In this document: one piece after another, positions 1-8,876 of the stretch | Position numbering within the stretch: the first letter of the stretch is position 1 | How the letters are laid out: each line of letters opens with the position of its first letter | Assembly: GCA_018333785.1 (NCBI GenBank) | Contig: JAGXSU010000131.1 | Coordinates: 1 to 45,070, forward strand | Source: Methylomicrobium sp. | GTDB lineage: Bacteria > Pseudomonadota > Gammaproteobacteria > Methylococcales > Methylomonadaceae | DNA: 45,070 nt | Reading direction: 5' to 3' | Translations under genes and position numbers: made by a program | The notes under the pieces: model-generated | What the model was told of the DNA's origin: nothing | Databases searched by the model: none | Seen by the model: the letters and a program-made list of their open reading frames with translations, nothing else

Positions 1-1604
1 CCGGCAATCAGCCAACGGTACCTGCCAGCGGCAAAGTCTATGTCCGTGTCGACATCACCTCCGAAGCCGATTCCAACTTTGAAGGCGCCGAAACCTTTGC
101 GTTGAAAGCCGAGTACACCAGTAACACTGCCAAATCGGCCAGCGCCGACACCAGCATCATCGACGACAACACCGGTAGCAAATACGACGGCACGCTCAGC
201 GCCGGCAACCCGGTCAGCAACACCACCAGCCTGGACGACGACCGCACCCTCAGCGTGACCGGTTACGGTCCGGTCAACGAAGGCTCGACCTACGCCATGT
301 TCACCGTCACCGCCCTGGAAGGCTATGCGCTGGACTTGACTCTCCAAGCCGCCAGCAGCGGCACGGCGGCAACACGCACCGGCTTTACCTACGAATACTC
401 CACCGACGGCACAAGCTGGACAACCTATACCTGGAACGGCAGTACCGGCAACCAGCCAACGGTGCCGGCGGGCGGCAAAGTGTACGTGCGCGTCAATATA
501 ACTTCCGAAGCCGACACCACCTTCGAAGGCTCGGAAACCTTTGCCCTTAAAGCCAGTTACAGCAGCAACACCGCTAAGTCGGCGACCGCCGACACCAGTA
601 TCGTCGACGAAGGCAGCGGCAAAAAATACGGACCCGACGTGACTGCCGGCACACCGAACGAAAGCACCACCGACCTGGACGACGACCGCACCCTCAGCGT
701 GACCGGTTACGGCCCGGTCAACGAAGGCTCGACTTACGCCATGTTCAACGTCACCGCCCTGGAAGGCTACGCGCTGGACTTGACCCTGCAAGCTGCCAGC
801 AGCGGCACGGCGGCAACACGCACCGGCTTTACCTACGAATACTCCACCGACGGCACAAGCTGGACAACCTATACCTGGAACGGCAGTACCGGCAACCAGC
901 CGACGGTGCCTGCCAGCGGCAAGGTGTATGTGCGCGTCGACATCACCTCCGAAGCCGATTCCAACTTTGAAGGCGCCGAAACCTTTGCATTGAAAGCCAA
1001 CTATACTAGCAATGTCAGCAAATCTGCCACGGCGGACGCCGGTATTGTCGATGATGGTTCGGGTACCAAATACGACGGCACTTTGACAACAGGGACGCCC
1101 ATTTTTGACACGACTAACTTGGATGACGACAGACAGCTGACCGTCAACGACATTCGTGTCAATGAAGGCTCGCCCTATGCGGTGTTCACCGTCACCGGTA
1201 TTGAAGGGCAACAGGTCAAACTCAGCCTGAGCAGCGGTACGGCCACCCTCGAAGACGGCAACGTACCAATCAAAACCGACGGCTCCGAAGACTTCGGTCC
1301 GGCGTTGCAATACTGGAACGGCAGCGCCTGGACCAACTACACCACCAATAGCTTCATCAGCATCCCGACCGATGGCGATGGTAACGCCGGGGAAACCGCC
1401 AAGCTGTTGGTACGCACCACTATCAACCCCGATGCGCTTGACGAGGGCGATCACACCTTCACGTTGACGGTTGAGAATAGTAATGGCAATACCAGCAATG
1501 GCATTGCGACCATCGACGATCATGGTGGAGGTGTGAAGTATCCCGATGTTGCGCCCACCAATCCCACCAGCACCAGTCCAGTTCCATTCACTGATAACAG
1601 CAAT
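1..1604 (+). repeat. Tandem 444-bp coding repeats in the adhesin gene
   Basis: The codons for the LDDDR linker start at 231, 675, 1119 and 1605, giving periods of 444, 444 and 486 bp. The GNQPTVPA segment recurs at 3, 447 and 891, also 444 bp apart. The first units are nearly identical even at third codon positions, which points to recent duplication or gene conversion. The last unit is clearly diverged. The array continues leftwards out of the window. Confidence 0.9.
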
Positions 1605-2321
1605 CTCGACGACGACCGACCTCGGAATGAAGACGATGTCAATGTCACCCAAATCGTTGACTTCAATGCATCTCCCACAGGCATTGAACAGGCTACTACC
1701 GAGAGCAATATTTATAACTCGCCCACTACTGGCGCTGGCGACGCCAATCGCCCCGAAGATTTTAGCTGGCAGTATGGTTTGATTAGCTGGCCGGGTATTC
1801 ATATCAGTGGTGATCGTGATATGTATCAACAAGTTTGGGGTGAGGTGCGCTCGGAATTGATGGAGGCCACGATTGATTTGGGGGTCGATCAAGGCGGTTT
1901 CTTCAAATTGCCGCCGGAAGCCTTGATGGGGCTAGATACCGGCGACAGCTTGCGTTTTGATGCCAGTTTGACAAATGGCGAACAGTTACCCGAATGGATC
2001 AAATTCGATCCTAACAACGGTAGTCTGAGCATCAGCGAGAATGCACCACTCCTGAAAGAAGCCGTAAAAGTAAAAGTGGTGGCCACCGACACCAAGGGAA
2101 ATCAGGTAACCGTCACCATTATCTTGAAAGCCAAGGTTGTCGCCAAAATGCCGATCAACAAACCCAAAGTCAACACACCACCTAAGCTCTCAGAGTGGGT
2201 TGGCAAACAGTCCTTGAGCGAGCAGATCAGTATGAGTGATGGACGGCATTCCATTCAGCAGGTTGCAAACCATTTGTTGGCTGCGGCTGAGCAAGTATTT
2301 GGTCAGTCAGGCCATTCCTGA
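1..2321 (+). CDS. Giant Calx-beta-like repeat surface protein, C-terminal part (5' truncated)
   Basis: The reading frame is open from base 3, so the gene begins outside the window; about 773 C-terminal residues are visible. They hold tandem domains with the Calx-beta-like pattern NEGS..FTVT..EG and, near the end of each unit, FEG.ETFALKA. These are separated by an acidic LDDDR linker. Two complete units are 148 residues and almost identical, and a third diverged unit is 162 residues. After residue ~530 the repeats stop. A putative cadherin/He_PIG-like domain follows (around LPEWIKFDPNNGSLS), then a short amphipathic tail. No glycine-rich RTX nonapeptides are seen in this part. Such proteins are usually secreted or surface-anchored adhesins. 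The next genes encode TolC- and HlyD-type export components, so I infer that this protein is their substrate. The repeat architecture is directly visible; the adhesin role is inference. Confidence 0.85.
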   Translation, partial: GNQPTVPASGKVYVRVDITSEADSNFEGAETFALKAEYTSNTAKSASADTSIIDDNTGSKYDGTLSAGNPVSNTTSLDDDRTLSVTGYGPVNEGSTYAMFTVTALEGYALDLTLQAASSGTAATRTGFTYEYSTDGTSWTTYTWNGSTGNQPTVPAGGKVYVRVNITSEADTTFEGSETFALKASYSSNTAKSATADTSIVDEGSGKKYGPDVTAGTPNESTTDLDDDRTLSVTGYGPVNEGSTYAMFNVTALEGYALDLTLQAASSGTAATRTGFTYEYSTDGTSWTTYTWNGSTGNQPTVPASGKVYVRVDITSEADSNFEGAETFALKANYTSNVSKSATADAGIVDDGSGTKYDGTLTTGTPIFDTTNLDDDRQLTVNDIRVNEGSPYAVFTVTGIEGQQVKLSLSSGTATLEDGNVPIKTDGSEDFGPALQYWNGSAWTNYTTNSFISIPTDGDGNAGETAKLLVRTTINPDALDEGDHTFTLTVENSNGNTSNGIATIDDHGGGVKYPDVAPTNPTSTSPVPFTDNSNLDDDRPRNEDDVNVTQIVDFNASPTGIEQATTESNIYNSPTTGAGDANRPEDFSWQYGLISWPGIHISGDRDMYQQVWGEVRSELMEATIDLGVDQGGFFKLPPEALMGLDTGDSLRFDASLTNGEQLPEWIKFDPNNGSLSISENAPLLKEAVKVKVVATDTKGNQVTVTIILKAKVVAKMPINKPKVNTPPKLSEWVGKQSLSEQISMSDGRHSIQQVANHLLAAAEQVFGQSGHS

Positions 2322-2457
2322 TTATCAAGGTTGTAATAATTAAATCCTTCGCCAGACTCATGACGCACGGTAAGTTGTTGATTTCGTTCGTGGCGAGTTG
2401 GTCGAACCATTAGCGGAATCAATTTGTTCAGCGATTCCTTAACTTAGATCCATCGAG

Positions 2458-4029
2458 ATGATGAATACCATGTTTAGCCAATCTTTTTCCCGATTTTCTC
2501 CGTTATATTTGAGCATCAGCCTGTTGACAGGCTGCTCGTTGACACCGGCGCCATTGACCGACGCTGATCGGCAAACGCAAATTGGTGCCGATCAGCTTAC
2601 CTTGTTTAAAGATCAGGAACCGCTCACCGGTCCGTTAACGCTTTATCAGGCCATGTCAAGAGCGTTGAAATACAATCAGGATCACCGGGTTAAAATGATG
2701 GAACACGCTGTAGCCGAAGGTCAGGCCAGTCTGGCCAAATTCGATTTGTTGCCGGACTTAGTGGCGGCCGCGGGCTATGACTCCCGAGACAACTTTAATG
2801 CCTCAAACAGTCGTGGCATCGAAGATGGTGAAGAATCATTACGGACTTCAACGTCGCAAGACCGTTCCCGTTTCATGGGTGATTTGAATTTACGCTGGAA
2901 TATCCTGGATTTCGGGGTGAGCTATTTTAGGGCTCAACAGGAGGGCAACAAGGTACTGATGACTGCTGAGAATCGCCGTAAAATCAGTCATAACATCATT
3001 AAGGATTTGCGTACTGCTTTTTGGAAAGCATTGAGCGCACAACGCATGAGTGCGAGGATAGATCCTGTGTTGGCTGACGCTCGATCAGCCCTGCAAAAAG
3101 CCGAGCAGGCAGAAGCTGAAAAACTGCGCTCTCCGTTGGACGCATTGCGTTATCGAAAAAGTTTGCTGGAAATTGTCCGGCGTCTGGAAGCGTTGCTGGA
3201 TCAGCAACGCTTGGCCAAATCCGAGTTGGCCGGTTTGATCAATCTGCCGCCAAATCAGGATTTTCAGTTAGCGGATGATACGAACAATCCTTGGCCTGTC
3301 ATCAGCAAACCCAAGTTGTCGATTGAGCAAATGGATGAATTGGCCTTGCAATTACGACCTGAACTGCGGCAGGAGATGTATCAAACCCGCATTGGCGCAG
3401 ATGAAGTGAAAAAAGCCATGTTGCGTATGCTGCCCGGCGTTGAGTTCCAGTTAGGTGGAAACTATGATTCTAATTCATATCTGTTGAACCAGAATTGGGG
3501 GTCCATCGGCGCACAAATCTCCAAAAATTTGTTCGAGCTTTTGTCTGCACCGACGGCTATTGCCACCGCCGAAACTCAGGAATCCCTGGCGCATACCAAG
3601 CGTTTAGCGGCTTATATGGCCATCATTACCCAGGTGAGAATGTCTCAACAACAGCTGGACCTGGCTGAAAATCAGCTCCAGCGCACTACGGAGCTAGATG
3701 ATATCAATCAAAAAATTCACCACCATGTGCTTAACAGCGAACTGGCAGAGGCATTGAGTTCACTGGAGCGGGTACGTATTTCCGTGGATTCGGTTTTGTC
3801 CGCCTTGCAAAAGCATCAGGCCTATGCTGATTCTCAGGAAGCTTTGGCCAAACTTTATGTGTCTCTTGGCTTTGATCCATTACCACAAACAATTGAAAAC
3901 GGCAGTGTCGATACCTTGGCCAAAGCCATCGAAATCATCGATAAGGAGTGGCAGCATGGCCAATTTCCAACTCAAGCAATTGATGATCCCAAATCCGCCG
4001 GTGCCGCTAAAAATCAGATCGGGGGTTAA
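2458..4029 (+). CDS. TolC-family outer-membrane efflux lipoprotein
   Basis: This is a 523-residue protein with a signal sequence ending in a lipobox (LLTGC, lipidated Cys26), followed by the helical coiled-coil architecture of TolC/OEP proteins. Features are an early LTLYQAMSRALKYNQD segment, repeated long Gln/Ala/Leu-rich helices and short beta segments such as LRWNILDFGVSYFRAQQ. Family members form trimeric outer-membrane channels for type I secretion or efflux. It starts 136 bp after the repeat protein and is followed after one base by the HlyD-type gene, so it should be the outer-membrane duct of this export cluster. The start is ambiguous: ATG codons at 2458, 2461 and 2470 all fit and no strong ribosome-binding site decides between them. 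Confidence 0.88.
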   Translation: MMNTMFSQSFSRFSPLYLSISLLTGCSLTPAPLTDADRQTQIGADQLTLFKDQEPLTGPLTLYQAMSRALKYNQDHRVKMMEHAVAEGQASLAKFDLLPDLVAAAGYDSRDNFNASNSRGIEDGEESLRTSTSQDRSRFMGDLNLRWNILDFGVSYFRAQQEGNKVLMTAENRRKISHNIIKDLRTAFWKALSAQRMSARIDPVLADARSALQKAEQAEAEKLRSPLDALRYRKSLLEIVRRLEALLDQQRLAKSELAGLINLPPNQDFQLADDTNNPWPVISKPKLSIEQMDELALQLRPELRQEMYQTRIGADEVKKAMLRMLPGVEFQLGGNYDSNSYLLNQNWGSIGAQISKNLFELLSAPTAIATAETQESLAHTKRLAAYMAIITQVRMSQQQLDLAENQLQRTTELDDINQKIHHHVLNSELAEALSSLERVRISVDSVLSALQKHQAYADSQEALAKLYVSLGFDPLPQTIENGSVDTLAKAIEIIDKEWQHGQFPTQAIDDPKSAGAAKNQIGG

Positions 4030-4030
4030 T

Positions 4031-4789
4031 ATGAAGAACGCTGACTTATTCAACCGCTCCGCATGGCTGTTCAGCTGTCTGCTTTGTTTTCAGGTTAACG
4101 CAGAACAGACGGACAACATCGCCGCCAACGAAGTGCGTGCGCAATTGACGGCAAGGTACAGCACTATTCTGTCGGCCGAAATTTCGGCCGCTATCAAGCA
4201 ATTGACGATCAGAGAGGGTGAATCTTTCAAGAAAGGCGATTTACTCGTGGTGTTCGATTGCGCCATTCAGCAAGCACAATTGCAGAAAGCCCAGGCGACC
4301 GCCAACGGGGCGACTAAAACCTTTCAAGTCAACTCACGGCTGTCGGAACTGGATTCGGTCAGTACACTGGATGTGGAGGTCGCCAAGGCCAAACTGGGCG
4401 AAGCCAATGCAGATATTGCCTTGATGCAGGCATCGTTGAATAAATGCCGGATTCAGGCTCCCTTCTCCGGTCGCGTGGTGAGTTTGCCCGCGCATCAACA
4501 TCAGTATCTTAAAATCGGTGATCCTATCATGGACATAATCGACGGCAGCCAGCTGGAATTGAAATTGATCGTGCCATCAGTCTGGCTTCGCTGGCTTAAA
4601 ACCGGTCAGACTTTTCAGGTACACATCGATGAATTGAATCAAGTGTTTCCGGCCCAAATCGACAGTATCGGGGCGAGTATCGATCCGGTTAGTCAAACCG
4701 TGCCCGTGGTCGGGCAAATAAAAGGTAAACACAGAGAACTGCTGACCGGCATGAGCGGCAAGGCCATCTTTGCAGATGCCGTAAAATAA
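4031..4789 (+). CDS. HlyD-family periplasmic adaptor (small)
   Basis: This is a 252-residue protein with an N-terminal signal peptide (cleavage expected near VNA-EQ). A split biotinyl-lipoyl-like domain flanks a short alpha-helical hairpin, and a beta-barrel-like segment follows (ELKLIVPSVWLRWLKTGQTF). The lipoyl halves are recognisable at IREGESFKKGDLLVVFD and IQAPFSGRVVSL. Membrane-fusion proteins of this kind bridge an inner-membrane transporter and a TolC channel. The ATG at 4031 is preferred over a longer reading frame because a GGGGG ribosome-binding site lies just before it and it begins one base after the tolC-like stop codon. It is shorter than classical HlyD (~470 residues) and lacks a membrane anchor beyond the signal peptide. 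The partner assignment to the genes on either side is inferred from the operon. Confidence 0.85.
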   Translation: MKNADLFNRSAWLFSCLLCFQVNAEQTDNIAANEVRAQLTARYSTILSAEISAAIKQLTIREGESFKKGDLLVVFDCAIQQAQLQKAQATANGATKTFQVNSRLSELDSVSTLDVEVAKAKLGEANADIALMQASLNKCRIQAPFSGRVVSLPAHQHQYLKIGDPIMDIIDGSQLELKLIVPSVWLRWLKTGQTFQVHIDELNQVFPAQIDSIGASIDPVSQTVPVVGQIKGKHRELLTGMSGKAIFADAVK

Positions 4790-4815
4790 ATGATTTATCA
4801 ATCCCACCTGGTTGG

Positions 4816-6192
4816 TTGCAGGCTTTTCGCAAACCGGCAATCAGCCTGATGAACGCCATAGACACGCAACAACACCAATTGCAAGGCTTGGCTTTGCTGT
4901 TGCAGCTGCAAAGAAAAGCCCGCCAATGCGAGGACCCGCTGGCTCTGGGTTTTACCATCGTCAATGAAACTCGCATATTGCTGCCTTATCGGCAGGCGGC
5001 ATTATGGATAAAACAACCGCTATCTAGGATAGTGGCAGTCTCGGGAGTGGCGCATCAGGAAAGCAATGCCCCTTATGTTACATGGTTACGTGGCGTGGCG
5101 GAGCAATTGGTTGAGCAAACCGGCAATGCCGCCAGTCAGGTCTTTCAAGCCAATGAATTGCCTGATGTATGGGCCGGGCAATGGACAGATTGGGCCGCTC
5201 CGTTTGGATTATGGCTCAAACTGGGATCGGTGAGGATACCGGACAACATCGGTGGCTTGCTGTTATTTAGAGACAGCCCCTGGCAGGAAGCCGAAATCAC
5301 CTTGTTAGCTGAATTAGTCGATGCCTACAGTCATGCCTGGTGGGCTTTACAACCTCAAAGGCCCTGGTGGCGGAGTTTATTGTTCGTGCGTGGTAAGTCC
5401 CGTATGGCCTTGTTATTGCCGTTGGTGCTGTTATGGCCGGTCCGTTTATCGGTGTTGGCCCCGGCGGAAGTTGTCGCCATTGAACCCACCTTTATTCGGG
5501 CGCCCCTGGATGGCGTAGTCAGTGCGTTTTTTGTTAGTCCCAACCAAGCGGTGGTGCAGGAGCAACCCCTCATGGCACTGGAAAATACCGATATTGCCAA
5601 TCGTCTGGCCGTAACCGAAAAATCGCTGGCAGTGGCGGAAGCGGAATATCGCAGCAACGCACAACAGGCGGTACTGGATGGCAAAAACAAATCGGAACTG
5701 GCCGTACTGAAAAGCAAAATCGAGCAGCATGAAGCGGAAGTCGCCTATCTGCAAAACCAGTTGCAGCGCTCACACATTAAATCACCCCATGCAGGGATTG
5801 TCATATTCACCGATCCGCAGGATTGGTTGGGCAAGCCGGTGAGCATCGGTGAGCGCATACTGTCAGTCGCTGATCCCCAGCGAGTTGAACTGCAGATACA
5901 TTTGCCGGTTGCCGATCTGATTGGCCTGGAATCTTCGGCTGAAGTCGCGATGTTTTTGAATACCGACCCGCAGCACCCGCTGGACGGCAATGTCTATTAT
6001 GTCGCTTATCAGGCCGAAGTGACGGCTGAGAATGTATTGGCTTATCGCGTGAAGGCCCATCTTGCGTCCACAGCATCCTCGCCGCGGATTGGTTTGAAAG
6101 GTACGGCCAAGATTTACGGTGAGCACGTCAGTCTGTTTTACTACCTGTTTCGCCGTCCATTAGCGGGGTTGCGTCAATGGCTGGGGTTGTAG
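4816..6192 (+). CDS. GAF-like/transmembrane/HlyD fusion adaptor
   Basis: This is a 458-residue protein of mixed architecture. Residues ~20-175 resemble a GAF-like sensory domain (LLLQLQRKARQ, FTIVNETRILLPYRQAALW). A single membrane helix follows at ~196-213, then a periplasmic HlyD-type part with lipoyl halves (FIRAPLDGVVSAFFVSPNQ and HIKSPHAGIVIF) around a coiled-coil hairpin at ~250-310. The GAF-like part is expected in the cytoplasm and the adaptor part in the periplasm. This would let a cytoplasmic signal act directly on an envelope-spanning complex, which is inference. The track start is a TTG at 4816. The ATG at 4849 is an equally good start, and neither has a clear ribosome-binding site. 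The 3' end overlaps the next gene by 16 bases, suggesting translational coupling. Confidence 0.8.
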   Translation: MQAFRKPAISLMNAIDTQQHQLQGLALLLQLQRKARQCEDPLALGFTIVNETRILLPYRQAALWIKQPLSRIVAVSGVAHQESNAPYVTWLRGVAEQLVEQTGNAASQVFQANELPDVWAGQWTDWAAPFGLWLKLGSVRIPDNIGGLLLFRDSPWQEAEITLLAELVDAYSHAWWALQPQRPWWRSLLFVRGKSRMALLLPLVLLWPVRLSVLAPAEVVAIEPTFIRAPLDGVVSAFFVSPNQAVVQEQPLMALENTDIANRLAVTEKSLAVAEAEYRSNAQQAVLDGKNKSELAVLKSKIEQHEAEVAYLQNQLQRSHIKSPHAGIVIFTDPQDWLGKPVSIGERILSVADPQRVELQIHLPVADLIGLESSAEVAMFLNTDPQHPLDGNVYYVAYQAEVTAENVLAYRVKAHLASTASSPRIGLKGTAKIYGEHVSLFYYLFRRPLAGLRQWLGL

Positions 6193-8300
6193 AATCAGTG
6201 TCGGTTTTGCCGCCTCTGCGCGAAGAAGTGAATTGTCTTGAAGGACCGATGCAGTTTGACGGCTCCCCCTCCTGGACTCTGCAAGACCCGGCCAACAATC
6301 AGTTTTTTCGTATTGGCTGGCCGGAGTTTGAAATGCTGTTGCGATGGTCAACCGGCAATCCGCAGCGTATCAGCGAACAAATCAACCAGGAAACCACCCT
6401 GAGTTTGTCCGCACAGGATGTGGAGCACTTTGGCCAGTTTTTGCTGAACAACAATTTGCTAAATGTCAGCAGCGCTGAGGCCATCCAGCGACTTTGGCAA
6501 CAGATGGCAGCCCGAAAAAAAAACATCTCGACCTGGCTTCTGCACAACTACCTGTTTTTCAAAATTCCGCTGATAAAACCCGACCGCTTGTTGGTATGGC
6601 TGTATCCCCGTTTGGCTTGGCTCTATACCCGCGAATGTGGCTATGCACTGTTGGTTTGTGCTTTTACAGGGATTTATCTTTTGTCCAGGCAATGGGAGCA
6701 ATTTACCAATACCTTTTTGCATTTTTTTAACTGGCAGGGATTGAGTCAATATTTTCTGGCGTTGATTTTTGCCAAGGTTTTGCATGAATTCGGGCATGCG
6801 CTGACGGCTCATCGTTACGGTTGCCGGGTGCCGACAATGGGCGTAGCCTTTATGGTGATGTATCCGATGTTCTACACGGATGCCAATGAAGTGTGGAAAC
6901 TCAATTCCCGTCAACAGCGTCTGGCTGTCGGCTCGGCCGGCATCATCGCCGAACTGGGCTTGGCCGCTTTATCAACCCTGGCCTGGAGTTTTCTGGACGA
7001 TGGCCCGCTTCGCAGTGCCGTATTTTTGCTGGCTTCATCAACCTGGATTCTGACTCTGGCGATTAACCTTAGCCCGTTCATGCGCTTCGATGGCTATTAT
7101 CTGTTGGCCGATTTTATGAAAATCGAAAACCTGCAGCCGCGCGCATTTGCTTATAACCTCTGGGTATTGCGGCGATTTTTATTTGACACGGACACGCCCC
7201 CGCCCGAGCCTCTGCCGCCCTCTACCGCGCGTTTTTTTGTGTTTTATGCCTGGGGTACCTGGTTATACCGGTTATTTTTATATCTGGGCATTGCCTGGAT
7301 GGTCTATGCATTTTTTTTCAAAGTGTTGGGCATTTTTCTGATGGCGGTGGAAATCAGCTGGTTTATTGTCAAACCCATCTGGCGGGAACTGAAAAACTGG
7401 CCTGCGCTGCTTGCCAGACAACAGCACAGGAAAAGCCTCATGCTGATGGCCGGGCTGACTATTGGATTGTTCTGCGTACCACTACCCCAAAGGCTTGATT
7501 TACCCGCCTTGATCAAACCGGAGCGTTACGCGGAAATTTACCTGCCTTATCCCGCCCGTCTGGAACGTTTGGCTGTCCACAAAGGCAGTCGTGTAGACAG
7601 CGGCGATATTTTGGCTGAGTTGACTTCAGACGATTTGCAGTATGAATTTCGTAATAGTGTCCAGGAGTCGGATATCTTGTTTTGGCAATTAACCTACCAG
7701 GGCACCGACTCGCAACTGGCCAAACGCAGGCAAATTCGTCTGCGACAATGGGAATCGGCCAGTACCAAGCATGCCGGTATAGATCGCAAGCTTGCGCAGC
7801 TACACATTAAAGCGCCATTATCAGGCACGGTTGTTGATACTAACGACCATGTCCAAGCGGGGCAGTGGCTGAAGACCGGCGAGCCTTTGCTGATTGTGGC
7901 CGATATGGCCGAATTTGTCATTGAAGCCTATGTCAGCGAAACGGACATAAGCCATATCAGTTTGGATGCGGAAGCTGTGTTTTATCCGGATAATCTGGAA
8001 TTGGCTCCAGTGTCCTGTCGAGTCATCGCCATCGAGGATGGGAGCACTAACACTCTGCCGCCCTTGCTGGCTTCAAGCTATGGTGGTCCTATTGCAGTCA
8101 GAACCGACAAAAATCAGCTTGCCACTACGGAAACCCCTTATTATCGAATTTTGCTAAAAACGGAATCTCTTACCGAGCGTTCTTCAGATTTTGCCATGCA
8201 GCTAAGAGGCAGTTTGAGGTTAAACAGTGAATCCGTTAGTTTTGCTGAAAAGATAGCCAGACAATGGCTATTGATTGGCATCAGGGAGTCCGGTTTTTAG
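6177..8300 (+). CDS. M50-family membrane metalloprotease with C-terminal HlyD-like arm
   Basis: This 707-residue integral membrane protein belongs to the putative peptide zinc metalloprotease group (COG1994-like). Residues ~25-105 look like a PqqD-like winged-helix domain (SPSWTLQDPANNQFFRIGW). Membrane helices follow, with the zinc motif HEFGH at 203-207 and the distal ligand motif FDGYY around Asp305, so both halves of an M50 active site are intact. More helices lead to a lipoyl/HlyD-like periplasmic arm at about 450-620 (LAVHKGSRVDSGDILAEL, HIKAPLSGTVVDT). It is the last gene of the cluster with the TolC- and HlyD-type genes. In the absence of an ABC transporter it may be the inner-membrane component or a processing protease; which of these is unknown. 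The ATG lies inside the preceding gene. Confidence 0.85.
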   Translation: MAGVVESVSVLPPLREEVNCLEGPMQFDGSPSWTLQDPANNQFFRIGWPEFEMLLRWSTGNPQRISEQINQETTLSLSAQDVEHFGQFLLNNNLLNVSSAEAIQRLWQQMAARKKNISTWLLHNYLFFKIPLIKPDRLLVWLYPRLAWLYTRECGYALLVCAFTGIYLLSRQWEQFTNTFLHFFNWQGLSQYFLALIFAKVLHEFGHALTAHRYGCRVPTMGVAFMVMYPMFYTDANEVWKLNSRQQRLAVGSAGIIAELGLAALSTLAWSFLDDGPLRSAVFLLASSTWILTLAINLSPFMRFDGYYLLADFMKIENLQPRAFAYNLWVLRRFLFDTDTPPPEPLPPSTARFFVFYAWGTWLYRLFLYLGIAWMVYAFFFKVLGIFLMAVEISWFIVKPIWRELKNWPALLARQQHRKSLMLMAGLTIGLFCVPLPQRLDLPALIKPERYAEIYLPYPARLERLAVHKGSRVDSGDILAELTSDDLQYEFRNSVQESDILFWQLTYQGTDSQLAKRRQIRLRQWESASTKHAGIDRKLAQLHIKAPLSGTVVDTNDHVQAGQWLKTGEPLLIVADMAEFVIEAYVSETDISHISLDAEAVFYPDNLELAPVSCRVIAIEDGSTNTLPPLLASSYGGPIAVRTDKNQLATTETPYYRILLKTESLTERSSDFAMQLRGSLRLNSESVSFAEKIARQWLLIGIRESGF

Positions 8301-8335
8301 ACAGGCTTTCTGGAACACTTAAATTTAAAAATCGA

Positions 8336-8367
8336 ACCGGGTATGCTGGATTTCAGCAATACCCGGT
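8336..8367 (+). terminator. Hairpin after the export cluster, probable terminator
   Basis: Two arms of 13 and 14 bases (ACCGGGTATGCTG and CAGCAATACCCGGT) pair almost perfectly, with one bulged base and a short loop. The site is 36 bases after the M50 gene stop. The run of T after it is weak (CCTTTAT), so the terminator call rests mainly on the stem and position. Confidence 0.55.
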
Positions 8368-8391
8368 CGTCCTTTATCTGCAGGAAGCCCA

Positions 8392-8652
8392 TTACTCATT
8401 CGGCGGTGGCGAGTTCATTTTCGACAGCGGCTTTGGTTCTGTTTTCCCGACTTTACCACGCTTATCCCTGTTGGGTAGTTAGTTAGCGTTTTTTGGGACA
8501 TTTTCGCCTTCGGCCATTTGGGCTACTTTGAAGCAGTCATCGCCATTAATTAGGGGACGTTATTTGTGGGCGATCATCAAGGCAAATTGTGAGGCATGCT
8601 TTTTGGCATTAATTCTAAAGGCAATCACATTCTGTTGTTTGGCGCATTAGTT
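8392..8652 (-). pseudogene. Possible decayed coding remnant
   Basis: This lies in the 576-bp gap between the export cluster and the TonB operon. One minus-strand frame reads protein-like stretches (for example INGDDCFKVAQMAEGENVPK and a Lys/Pro-rich C-terminal tail ending PPPNE) interrupted by TAA codons. Three stops in about 87 codons is close to chance, so the evidence is only the look of the peptide. I recognise no family. Apart from the hairpin at its left end, I see nothing else clear in the 8301-8876 gap. Confidence 0.2.
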
Positions 8653-8876
8653 AGTCAAGCACTGAAAATCAAGCGAGTCGCTAAGTCATTTCACCCTTTT
8701 GAACAAGTTTGACTAGACTAGTTATCTGAAATGCAAACTCATTGTTCGACTTTTCAAAAATGAGTTTCTGCTATTGATTTGCAACTTAGGTTTTTAAAAT
8801 TGTTCAACTGCCGGCCTCTAACTCGCCGGTAAACCTCTGCTTATATTATGACGATTCAGAAACAATACTTTGAACA

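Noticed and set aside
1-1604. Regularly spaced repeats suggesting a CRISPR array
   Set aside because: The period is 444 bp, the repeats are in frame and translate to protein domains.
8264-8482. 72-codon + strand ORF
   Set aside because: It overlaps the end of the M50 gene and the hairpin at 8336, has no ribosome-binding site and no recognisable family.
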